64,000 nucleotides of DNA, taken from assembly GCF_964199755.1 (NCBI RefSeq), contig NC_133900.1, forward strand, positions 24,343,701 through 24,407,700, in the 5' to 3' direction. Position 1 is the first letter of the stretch. Every line of letters begins with the position of its first letter. The notes under the pieces are model-generated. The model searched no databases. It was not told where the DNA came from and saw only the letters and a program-made list of their open reading frames with translations. This document shows, piece after piece, positions 10,196 to 22,800 of this stretch. The stretch comes from Larus michahellis (lineage: Eukaryota; Chordata; Aves; Charadriiformes; Laridae). A program made the translations under genes and the position numbers.

Positions 10196-10439
10196 TTTTT
10201 TTTTTTTTTTTAAAAAATCCTTTCCGTTCCTGTCGGAAACGGGCCGTAGGTGCCGGTCGACGAGGCGGCCAGCGGGCGCCGGCGGGCGGCCAACCGTTCC
10301 CAACGGACCGCTAGCGGTCCGTTGGGAACGGTTGGCCGCCCGCCGGCGCCCGCTGGCCGCGGACGGTGTTTCCGAGGCGAGGAGGAGCCCCCAGGGCGTT
10401 GAAAGAAGACCCCCCCCCCCCCTCCAAAAAAAAAAAAAA
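10196..10439. repeat. Homopolymer runs around the palindrome
   Basis: T16 at 10196-10211, C13 at 10410-10422 and A14 at 10426-10439 lie within 250 bp. They are low-complexity tracts without coding content and are likely trouble spots for assembly. Confidence 0.85.
10265..10360. repeat. Perfect 96-bp palindrome
   Basis: Two 48-bp arms are exact reverse complements with no spacer, centred between 10312 and 10313 (CCGCT/AGCGG). The arms are very GC-rich. It lies in SEC31A intron 1 inside the CpG island, flanked by a T16 run (10196-10211) on one side and C13 (10410-10422) plus A14 (10426-10439) runs on the other. Such hairpins are unstable in cloning and sequencing, so an assembly fold-back is a serious alternative to a real palindrome. 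Confidence 0.95.
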
Positions 10440-10899
10440 GAAAAAATGAGGCGGTGGAGGCTTTTAAACCTTTTTTGCGGCCGGCTGCTGAGGGGGTTTG
10501 GCGGCGAGGGTCTAGTGAGGGGTGGGTTCGTTGGGTGGGTTAAGGCTGCAAGTGGCTGTAAGGATGCCCGCTGTGTGCCTTGATGCTGTTAGAAGAGGGT
10601 TTTTCGCAGCAGTTGAAGCTTTGCCCACGTTTTCCTGTGTTGTGCGTCTGTTCGGCAGCCGTCGGTTTCCTCTACGTGTCAATGTTATTCTGCCGGCGAA
10701 GGGTTATTCCTCCCCTTCCCCCTTGGTGTCCGCTGGAGAAGATGGCTTAGGTGTCTCGCTGCCTGTGGGATATCTTTAGGGAAACGATCACCTTGGCTGC
10801 TTCTGCCAAGTCCTAAGGGAGCGGCTGAATCCGTGGCAGCGCAGTCTCCCCCATGCTCCATTTAAGTATTATTTTTCTTGGTTTTATTTTTTTAGTGAA

Positions 10900-13800
10900 A
10901 TGAAGCTGAAGGAAATTGATCGTACTGCCATGCAGGCATGGAGCCCTGCCCAGCAGCACCCCATTTACCTGGCCACAGGTGAGTTTCTGAGAAGCGTGTG
11001 CTAGCAGGCCTCGGGCTACATGTTGTGGCAGCCATGAAGTGATTGGCCATGGTCATAATTGAAAGTTTTAGGAGTTATTTCTTGTCCTGAAGGCTGGTGC
11101 AGGGTGCCTTTAGTGGAGTTCACCAGTTGTGCCGTGAACATGCTTTCCGTTCTGCAAGTGACAGCAAGCGTCCTCTTCTTTCTGCCAGGGTTAGGTGACA
11201 GCAATCCTAACCGCTAGTTTACTGTCCCTTGCTGCTCATTTGTAATTTGGATTGTTTTCTGTGCATTGTCAGGGAGAGAGAGGCACTTGCCCAAAGCTTT
11301 TCTTGTTCATACTGGTTGAGAAACCCCCAAAGGGGGAACCATGGGGGGGAGAGTTATGTAGAACTACATCTAAATAACAGGAACGTGACCCCATCTCAGG
11401 GTCCTTTTTGCAAGGATGTTTTTATGCCCCTCCTTGTGCTGCTGTTGCTCTTTCGTGTATCATGGCTTTCTCACTGCCAAGCATGCTTCTTTGCAGGTAC
11501 ATCAGCTCAGCAGCTGGATGCAACCTTCAGTACAAGTGCTTCTCTAGAAATATTTGAGTTGGACTTATCAGACCCTTCTCTGGATATGAAGTCATGTGCC
11601 ACCTTTTCCTCCTCTCACAGGTAAGCAGTGGGGTTGTAAGGGAAAAGTAATGGCTGTGGAACTGTTATGCGTGGTGCCTGTGGAAAGGCCACTTCATGAG
11701 CTTTATCTGCAGTTGTTAGGAGAAGAGCAGAAGTTCAGTGCTGAAGGATGAAGGCATGTGAGTGCCATTGATGTGGGACAGTGAGGTGTCATTGTGAAGG
11801 CAGTGAGCTTGGACTTGGAGGAGTTGCAGGCAGCTCATGCTCTGCTGTAAACCTAAAAAATCTGACATTGTCTGGTAGGTTTGAATATGTATGCACGCCC
11901 TTTATTTTGGGGACCTTCTAAGATTCTCCAGGGAACAGAAAGAAACGTGAAATTATGAAAATACAGTCACAACTTTTCACATTGCCCCATCCTGTTTGCA
12001 TTTAGGTATTTTGGGGAGAATCCTGTAACATAACTAAACAGGATTGTGTTCTGTGTGTAGTATCATACCTCATGCCGCAGCTGGGAAGTCAAGTTCCGAA
12101 CTATACAACTCCGCTTAGCTCTTAGTTCCTTACCGTGTGCTTGTCCAAAGAAATATTATTAGCATCAGACGGTCCAATTTCCATCTTGGCAGCACTTGTA
12201 GTGGCTCTCTGGTGGCTGGTCCAGTGGCTTCCACTCATGGGTGAGCTGAAACAACATAGATGGAAGCGTAGGGTGTTTCTGTGGGTAGAGGAGATGAAAA
12301 TTTTCATTGCCGTTGTATTGGATCGGATCCATGACTTTTTCATACTAGCTACAGTGTCAACATAACCACTCTTTCCCCCTGGTGACCCGAAATGATGTGA
12401 CTGGAGGTGCAGGCAATTCCAGCATTTTGCCAGTATGTTCAAGTGAGAATTTGACGCTTCTAGAGGAGCAGTTGACATGTCCCCCACCTCTGACATGAGC
12501 AGAAATTAATTGGACTTGAGTCTTCGTTATCTGTTCTAAAGCTGTAACTTCAAGACCTAGGGACCTACAACCGTTTCCTAAAGTTCTTGACCAAATATGG
12601 TTTGCTGGGTTCCTAGGGGTTAAGTGTCGCCTACAAACAACTAGAGAGGGGTTGAAATTGTGTGCGTTTGCAAACAATAAGATTGTGGTCCTGCTTAGGG
12701 ATGTTCTTCTGATTTGAGTAAATAACAGTTGTGGTACCTTTTGCAGGAGGGAGCACAGGGTGTTGGGCTGCTGACTTTGTGCCATATCAGTTTTGTTGTA
12801 ATGATTTGTGGGGTTGGCTGTTGTGCTGGCAGGTGGCTTACAATTTGTGCCCTGCAGTTGCCTGCATTTTAGTATGTAAGGCTTGTGAGAAACAGCCACA
12901 GTCTCTGTTTTATATCCTGCACTGTGTGAAAAGCTGATGTTAATGTGTTCTACTGACCCGCTGAGAGCAGGTTGAGGTGTTTAATCTTTTAAAATTTCCC
13001 TGTTTTACCTTGTTTTAACTATGATTGAGATTTTTCAAGGCTTGCCAAGTGACATTTGCTTACTGAATTTCAAAAACCACTCCTTATAGCCAGGGTGCAG
13101 CGCTCCTTTGAAAGTACTTCCCTTGGTGAGCAGCACAAGAATTTGACTTTACCCCAGAAAATGCATTACAAAGGAGGTTGATTTTTTTATTTTTTTTATA
13201 ACTAAAGATAACAGAAAGTGTCACAGATAGCAATGTATACGTCAGGCTTTATTTTGGTTTGCAGTAAATGGAATTGTCCAGGTGATAAAAGCCACAAAAG
13301 ATAAATCCTGCAACAAGCTTTGTTAATTGTCCTCCAAGGAAAGTTTTGCACTGCTTTTATAGAGACATACTTTATCTTGGAAAGAGCAAAGGGCAAAAGA
13401 AAAGTAATTTGCGCAGTTAGCTCTGGTTTTTATTCCTCACTCTTTTCTGCCTTCATTTTGGATTATCCAAAGTCCTGTTGAATCTTGCTGGTGGTGTAAT
13501 GCTAATGCCCAAACAATGCTATTGGGCACTCCATTTATCATAACCTTGCACAGTTAGGTATGTAAGTATAAAAATTGTACCCATGGAAAGGGTCTGTCTG
13601 ATATCACAGACTAACTTCCTTTTGTAGCATCGTTCTTTGAACCTGCTTTGTAACCTGAACACTACATTAGGAGACTGAGCGCTTGGCTGTTAACAGTATT
13701 TCTCACCCAGCATATGCTCTTTGTTTAGCTTTCTGCAGTATTATGCTGAAGTTTCTGTGGTTTAAAGAAATTACTTGAAGGTTGTCCAGAGATAACACAT

Positions 13801-16800
13801 TAATAATAACACTGTGAATGCTAAAGTAACTCCTTGCCACTTTCGAGTCAATGTGGGTTTGCTTTCTGTTTGCATAAGACATGATTTGTGACAGTGTGTC
13901 ATTTTATGTAGAAGAAATTAATTCTTTGCATGGCTGAATACACAGGAATGCTGTTTTGCTTATGCAGCAAGTTCATTGAATTGAAGGAAATTTGAGTATT
14001 TGCAGATGGACACAGTGGTGTGAAAATACTTCACTTCTGGAAGTATGGTTAATTCCTCTTGATTTAGCCTGGAAAATAGGTCGTGGTCCAAGACACACCT
14101 GTCTGTGATGTGAATAAACTAGTTGGTGAGCCCCCAGTACAGCAGATGAAATGCTTGCTCATCCAGAAGCACAGATAGGGAAAAGGATTTGGAATTCTTC
14201 TAGTTAACGCTTTTTTCCTCTCTTACATGACATTGCTCATAAATAGCAGAAATTTACCTCCAGGCTGTGGCTGGATGGTCTTAGAGCCTTTACTCTGACT
14301 CCTGTTGTTTTGCAAAGGTGAGCTCAAAATCGTGTGCATTTGGGAGCACTTAACCTGATTTTGCAGCCAGGTGATGAGAGATGTTATTGATTACCAGGTT
14401 ATTGGTTGTCCATGTCATGATCCTGCATCTTAATAACAAGCCGAATTGGGACACATAAGGGGTTGTAAGTACAGAGACTCATCCTTAAGGAGAAATGCAG
14501 GCAGTGTTTTTCTGTAGTGTGTCTGCTCTGCCTTTTAGCATCAGCCTGGAGGCTTTACCTGGGGTGAGCAAAATGGGGTGCATCGGTGTATGTGGTGGAT
14601 GGTTGTAGACTTTGGGGACCTCTGTGTCTTACAGGTACCACAAGCTGATCTGGGGGCCTCACAGCATGACCTCGGGTGAGAGAGTCTCTGGAGTCCTGAT
14701 TGCTGGGGGTGAAAACGGAAATGTCATTCTGTACGATCCAGCCAAAATCATAGCTGGAGACACTGAAGTAATAATTGCCCAGAAAGACAAGCATACGGGA
14801 CCAGTAAGAGCACTTGATGTCAACATGTTCCAGGTTAGTTTTCTGTTCTTCATCACATACCATCATAGATGAGTGGCCTGTCTTAACTTGTAACCTTAAA
14901 TATTTCGATCCCTTTCCTCTCCCCTGAAAAGTATGAACTAAATTTGGTGTTTGAGTGTCTGTTTGTAGGAAAAACCTGTCCTGTTACTGGCATTTCAGGA
15001 TGGGGAGGAAAAGAGTTAAGGTGTCTCGTTCATTCCTTCCCCTTGTCAGTTGTCAATTAGCGGGTCTTTTTTAGCTCAGCTTACACGTAAAGTAGAGGCC
15101 GTCTTCTGTGGTGTTTTTAGACAGTCTCCTTTTTAAGCACCCACGTACGGTGCCGATATTGTTCTCATCACGTGGGGAGTATTTACATGCTCTCACTCAT
15201 GTTTCCGGTGACATCAGATTTTAGGTATCTCCTTTGGGGGTTGGGTATAAGTATTGTTACTTGAAAAGAGGAGACGGAACAGGAAACGTGGCAATGTAGC
15301 CTCTTTAGCAGAAGAGCTCTCAAAACCAACAAGCTTTCCCCCATCACTAATGAGCGTTTGCTTCCTTCTAGATACAGTGTGTTGGCTTTTCCTTGTCCCC
15401 ACCAGCTGTGCGAGAATTCAGTTTAATTTGTTTCCTAAATAGCAGTTCTGTGCCTGAACACTTGCCTTCAGCAAGGCTGCCCTGTGTTCATTGTGTCCTC
15501 TCTGAATCGCTTCCTTTCCCTTTCTGCCTGTTATGAAGTCGGGACTTGCTTGTCACCAGCCACGGAATGTGATCAAAGGGTGCTCAGTGCCCTCGGCTCG
15601 TGTTGCCCTGCCTGGACTTTTGCATCCCAGACGCGGGATTCCTCTGGATCATTGCACTCGCTGTGGGCGGGCTGCTGTCCACTGCTGGAGGCACACATGC
15701 CACACTTCATGGCGGTCTGTCCAGAGCAAAGCTCTGTGGCAGCGCTGCTTCCTTGTCTGCCCCCTCCCAGAAGCGTCACTGCTTTACGCTTACCTGTCCA
15801 TGGCTGCGCCCCTGCAGCCTCCTCACAGGTGTTTGTCATGCAGTGGAGGAGCACTCCACAAAACGGGAATATTGGTCTTGGCATGCCAGTCTAGTGCAGT
15901 GTATTGATTTTATTTTTTTCATTAACTCAGTCTTACCTACAATCTCAAAAAACCTTGCTTTTTTCCCTAAACTGCTCTGTGTGAACCAAAGGCTATATTA
16001 TAGAATCATATAGAATCGTTAGGGTTGGAAGGGACCTTAAAGATCATCTAGTTCCAACCCCCCTGCCATCCGCAGGGAGCTGATAGGAGAAATTTGCACA
16101 GTCCTATAGATTTGATGCCTCCCAGCAGCTAAGTCTGAAAGCTGATGCTGAAAATACTCTTAACATCTATTAATGTGTCTTACAGACCAATCTGGTGGCT
16201 TCTGGTGCTAATGAATCTGAAATCTATATCTGGGACTTGAACAATTTTGCTACACCAATGACACCAGGAGTGAAGACGCAGGTACCAGATTTGTATTTGT
16301 TAAATACTGCTGATCAGACTAATGAAAAATATGCATGTCACTTAAGTTGAGATCCTCATAGGTAAGCTTAGGAAGTGTGGGTTAGATGAGCGGACAGTGA
16401 GGTGGATTGAGAGCTGGCTGAATGACAGAGCTCAGACGGTTGTAGCACAGGGTGTAGTTGGAGGCCTGTAACTAGGGGTGTTTCCCAGTACTGGGTCCAG
16501 TTCTGTTCAATATATTCATCAATGACCTGGATGAAAGGACAGAGTGTACCCTCAGCAAGTTTGCTGATGACACAAAACTGGGAGGAGTGACTGACACACC
16601 AGGAGGCTTGTGCTGCCAGTCAGTGAGACCTGGACAGGCCGGAGAGTTGGGCAAAGGGAAACCTAATGAAGTTCAACAGGGGCAAGTTTAGGGTCCTGCA
16701 CTTAGGGAGGAGTAACCCCACACACCAGTACAGGTTAGGGACTGACCTGCTGGAGAGCAGCTCTGCAGAGAGGGACCTGGAAATCCTGGTAGACAAGTTG

Positions 16801-19800
16801 TCCATGTTCATGAGGAAGATAAAAAGCATCTACTGAGAAGTCAGAAGATGAGGCAGTAGGTTTGTCAGTTACCCTCATGGGTTTCAGGGAATGCTTAATT
16901 GCTATACTTAAGGGCCAGCATTTAGCCTATGTCTCTTAAGGAAGATCTACAAGGAAAAACAATAGCTGTTTGTACTTTGTGCCTTGTGAAGGAGCGAGAA
17001 GAATGGTAGGAAGTTGTTTGAATGCATGTATGTTTCTGTAGCTGTTGCACAAGAAGTTTGTGGTTACTGGAAAATGGATTTATTACTGCATGGTAATTTG
17101 GTGACAACAAAGGGAGAAATGGGATGAGAAATAATCTTCAGTTTAAGGACTTTTAGTTTAAACTCCAGGTTTGGATACTTTGTTTAGTCTGAGTTGTTTA
17201 TTATCATGTGGGCGTTTTGGAGGGTGCTTACCTTGGTTAAAGATCCCCGTATGTGTGACAGCCTCTCGAGGACATCAGCTGTATCGCATGGAACAGGCAA
17301 GTCCAGCACATCCTGGCATCTGCCAGCCCTAGCGGCCGAGCTACTGTGTGGGATCTCAGGAAGAACGAACCCATCATCAAAGTCAGTGACCACAATAACC
17401 GGGTGAGTTAGCTCTTGCATGGGTGCTTGTGGGGTGCCTCTTGGCATGTGGGAACAGGTCATAGCACCCCTTCTTATATGACTTAAGGATACTGGTGGCT
17501 GGCCTAGTTTTGTACAACATGCTAAATATCTAGTGCTTTCTCTTAAAAGGCTGTGTGTATGCAGAGGGATTGTCCATTGTGTGTTTTGTTTGCCTGAACA
17601 AAAATACGCAGATGCAGATTGACGCAAGGCAAGGCACTCAGATTTCCTATCAGAGTGTTAAGTTAATTTGGAGAAAGCCATTACTGATCTGTTTGGGGCT
17701 GCCACAGAAAGGTTTTTATTCAGCTACTCAGAAATGACATGTTTGGCCTGCTGGAGAGATGAGGCTGCAGCTGATATGCTCTGGGTGAGCACATTTAATC
17801 TCACAGAGAAGGTGATGTCATGACTTAGTGCTCAGGCAGAGAGGGCTTCCTCCTTGGCATCACAGGTGGGATGAGCATAAGGGCTGAGCCCTGGCAGGAC
17901 ACTGATGACTGATGGAGCTGGGGCCTGCGCTTCTGCTGGTCTGGATGTGGAAATGGGAGCAGGCTGCAGCTGAGCTTGGGAAAGGCAAGCTTGGGAAAGG
18001 CAAAATGGAATGTTGCTATAACAAACTTTGAAGATGTAGCAAGAGTTCAAAATAAAATTTACAAATGGGTTCTCCTGAAGTAGCTGCTTGGTCTGCACTC
18101 TTATTCTGGTAAACTGTAACTCTCAATGCTTTGTGTTTGTTGACCAACATAACAGCAGCAGGGTAGACTGTCTTCATCATGTGACTGTAGTGTAGTGATA
18201 AAATGTTCACATGACAATAACCTCTGCCTAAAATTGCCTTTTATTAAATATCAATAAAAATATTAGAGAAAAAGATTTGTGCTGAGGACTTCACAGTTTT
18301 CTTACTTTAAAACGTAGGATTGTGAACAGGACAGCACAGTGTCATGTCTTTAAGACGACCTTGTGAAACTAGCTGCAAACTAACTCATTTCCTCACTCAG
18401 AAATGAGGAGAGTATCGTGATCTGAATGCAGTCAGAAATAATGCCCAGAAACACAGCTGCAAATTCCCTCACAACAGTGTTTTGCCATGCATGTAGACAT
18501 ATTTAGGCTAGTTGTCTTTTGTCCTTTAGTGCTGCTTAGTTATTTTATGCTGTGGCTCACTGTTGTCCCTCAGATGCACTGCTCAGGCCTGGCATGGCAC
18601 CCTGATGTTGCTACCCAGATGGTTTTGGCCTCGGAGGATGACAGGTTGCCTGTGATTCAGATGTGGGACCTAAGATTTGCCTCCTCACCGCTTCGTGTTC
18701 TAGAAAGTCATACAAGGTACGAGTATTACGTAGCCTGCTGCTCCATGGTGTTTGCACTGTTGGTGACCGTGTACCAGTTTGTACATCCCATTTCTTGCGC
18801 AGTTCCCTGTGAAGGCTCACTTAGTTGGAGGTGGTGATTCCAGCAGTAGGCAGCATTATATGCTGGCTTGATGACTAGCCAATCGTGTGTCCTGAAAGGC
18901 TTGCCTTTTGGGGGGCCCTGGTTTGAAGGGAACAGGCTCCAGAATAAAAAAACCACCATCCTGTTGAAACACTGAAGTTGCTGCTTTGTTTCTATGCTTT
19001 TCAAGAAGAGGAAGCTGAGGTGCAAAGAGTTAATAGTTGATTTTGCCTGAATAATGGACTGAAGGCATACCTAGGCACATCCTCACATGTGGATGTGCAC
19101 AGTCTCTCTGCCCCTCAGTCCCCTAAATGCCTTAAATTTGGGTACAATGAAAGCTTTTGTTAAATTTTCATCCCTCCTCAGTTGTTAGTGAAACTTTCCT
19201 TATTGCCCAAAACCAGCGCTTGATTTAAGGAAAGAGAACAGCATTAAGTCTGTGTTGCAGCTTCTACCAAAACTGCTGCAAGTGGTTCTGCTGACTTGAA
19301 TCTCCTCCTAATAAAAAGAAGCTGACAAACTTTGTAGTCACTGACCTTACCTACAGGTTTGCACACTGTATGTTACTGATACTGCAGGCAAGCAAACCAT
19401 TTTGTTACATTGGTGTCCACATTCTCCCACATGACCGTTGTATTCAATTTTCAGATACAGTGGCTGCACCTTTATACCTCTTCATGCAGAAAATAGAAAG
19501 CATGTATTTCAATAAATACAGTGCCGATTGAAAATTTTCTCCTCTTGTAAGACAAAGGAGTGGGGAGGGTATTTTGAGGTGGAACGCTCAGCTAACGTAG
19601 AAACTCAACTTACAAATACGCTTTATTTATCACAATTTTGCATTTACGTTAAACTTTTTTTGGTTGTGACTTTTCATGCAGGGGTATATTGGCCATTGCT
19701 TGGAGTATGGCGGATTCGGAGCTGCTCCTTAGCTGTGGGAAGGATGCTAAAATTCTCTGCTCCAACCCTAACACGGGCGAGGTATTGTACGCACATCACT

Positions 19801-22800
19801 TAAAAAAAGCTCTCTGTTCGGAGGTGGCACAGTGGCATATGCAAAGCAGGTGTTGGTGTGCTTGCATTCCTAGGAATGGTACTTCTGTGGGATGTTTCTC
19901 CCTGTCCTGGGTACTTGTGTTTGGTATATGTGCCTTCTGAGCTTGTTCTGCTGGTGCAGAATTCCTTCCTGGTATTGCTGATATTACATGTTTGTCCTTA
20001 CAGCTTCCCTCCTGTTAAGTGGTAAGGTCCCTGCTCATTATAAGGGATAGAAATGGCCCCACTTAAACTAAGTATTTGCTTCCTGCTCTTTTGGTTTGGG
20101 CCCGATGTGGTTGGATTGCTGTTGCAATTGCCTTTTTCCTTCTGTAAGCGTAAGAACTTTTATCCAGACCAGAGGGATTTTGTAAGTTACTACAACAGCA
20201 GATCAGAGAGAGCCACTTGAATGTGTTCCCACTGTGCTCTTTTGGGCCTGCGGGGATTGCAGATCCTTTTTTGAGCCAACTTGAGTGTTTGCCCCTAGAC
20301 CAGGAGAATGGCTTCAGGCACACTGGAGGGCTCCTTGCCTGCAATGGGCAATAATCCTGGAGGACAGAGAAGTGTTTCTAAAATTCAGGCATTGGACCAA
20401 AAGTGCAAAAGCTGTGGGGTGGTAAATGAATTGCCTGAGCTGGATTCTGTGCTGTTAGGAAGGCTTTACATGGGGATAAATTATACTACCTGTTTTTATT
20501 AAAAATAAAAACCAGTTTTCTGGGAGACAACGAGGCAGTTCACATTTTGCTCTTTGAGTTTCTCCTAGTCCATGGTTAAATGTCTGCTGTGGTAGTGGGC
20601 TTGTCTGTTCCAGGGCAGGAGAGGATGTATACCCAGAGTGCAGGTTTTAACTGTTGCAGTTTTCTTGCAAAACAGACTTACTTTGGAGCCTGGACATGTC
20701 TCTATGTAGTGCGTGGAGATACCCAGATTAGCTCTGAATGAGCAGGCATGAATATCAGCAGCAGCTCACAACTTGCAGTGGGAAAGCACAGACAATACCC
20801 TGCCTGCATAGTTTGTCCTGTGTGGATTAAACAGAAGATTTAATGGCAGGAGAAAGACATTAAGCCGTGGTGTGTGATAATCTCCTGTTTGCCAATTGTC
20901 AGGGTTTGCCCACTGTTGGTGGGTGACATGGACGCTGCAGGGGAGCAAGAAGAGCAGACCAGTCTCAGGGCAGGCAGGAAAATTGTTTGCTGTTGGACCT
21001 GGTGCTTCATAAAAGCCCTAATTTGTTGGACTTGTTTTTGCTTCCCAGGTGCTGTACGAGTTGCCCACAAACACACAGTGGTGCTTTGATATCCAGTGGT
21101 GTCCCAGGAATCCTGCTGTCTTGTCTGCAGCTTCATTCGATGGGCGGATCAGTGTTTACTCCATCATGGGAGGCAGCACGGATGGCTTGAGGCAGAAGCA
21201 AGTTGACCAGGTATTGAGAAATGTTCAGCTAAGAATATGGACAGAAAGTGGGAGGAGGGGAAACACGAGCTCATGTGAAGTCTTCAGTGGCTGTCTGCAG
21301 CCCTGCTTGCAGGAGTGCCAATCTGGTGCAAATAAATGCTACTGTTTACTTTATATCTGATTTATATGTGACTTTATATGTGATATAAATATGTGACTTT
21401 TGGGTTTTCCCTTTTGTTATTGAAGCTTTCATCGTCTTTTGGGAACCTCGATCCATTTGGTATGGGACAGCCCCTCCCGCCCCTGCAGCTTCCCCAGCAG
21501 ACCACCCCCCAGTGTGTCGTTTTGCCCCTAAAGAAACCACCCAAATGGATCCGGAGACCTGTGGGAGCATCGTTCTCGGTAAGCAGGAGGCAAGACAGTT
21601 GGCCAGCCAGGGAAGGGACATAGTGTGGTGGCACCTGCAAAACGCTTTAGGAAGAGGGGATTTCGACATTATGCTCCACCTTGGGAGAACTTCCCCTGTT
21701 TGTAGTCGTGGTGGGAGATGCTTGCAGCAGCTTCCAGACTGGGCGCTTAGGACAGCAAGCAAGCAAAAGTGACAAAAATGCTTGGGGAAAAAGAAAAAAA
21801 GGAGAAACATGCATTTACTTCTCTCTGGTTTAGGGCTAGGGCTTTGCTTTTATTTATGTGCAGTGCTTGCTTTGGAGTAAACAAATATACATTGGGAGGG
21901 GGGGATGGGACCAAACTGGGCGTATATCTGAGACTTGAGTGCAGTTTGAAGCTATTATGTGAGCCAGTATGGTGGAGAATACTCAGGTTAGATCAAGGTA
22001 GCAGGAGTTGCTGTAGCAGCACACAGCTAGGCTCCTCCATGGCTGGTTGATTTGCAGAGGAGCCAGGTGAGAGGGTGGCAAAGCCTTGCTTTTTGTGAGA
22101 GTGGAGTTGTCTGCTCTTTGGCTCCACCTTTGGTTTATTTTTCTAGACCCATGGACCATTTCTTACAGATCTGCTGAAGCCTGTCCGCTTGAAATGGATT
22201 TCTTTGCCAAAATACTGCTTGGTTTTTAGGATTGTATGCATGCTTATTCATGATCTGATGCACAAATTAAATGCCATTTTCTCCCATAAAAGAGAAGCGA
22301 CTTTTCCCTAGACGCTGATCGATGTGTCATTTTGTAATGGTGTTTATTCCCTTATTCATCCTGGTTTTCCAGGAGTCAGCTGTCAGTCTTTTTCTTGGCT
22401 AAGCTTTTTGCTTTTTGTAATGCTGACTTTGTCACTTATTGGACTGGTCTGTGTAAATTAAATTTGAGCTATACAATGAAATAATATTATAAGCCCCCTC
22501 TAATTTTTTTTTTCTTCTGTTGCTTTTGCTGCTCTCCAAGTGATTACACAACTTACTGCCCACCTCTCTGTAGGTTTTTTAACTGGTAAACAGCCTGTCA
22601 AGAGCAGGGTAGACACCGTGCTTGAGCATTTATTTAATGATGCATAGGTTTTTTTGGTAATTACGTTGCAATATTATGAGGTACTCTGTTTATGCTGGGC
22701 ACTGTACAGACCCACAGCTCCAGTTCTCAGTTTCTCATCAGTCTTTTGCCTGAGGAAGAACAGGCACAGGAGTACTTGTGTTCATAAATCTTAATAAATG

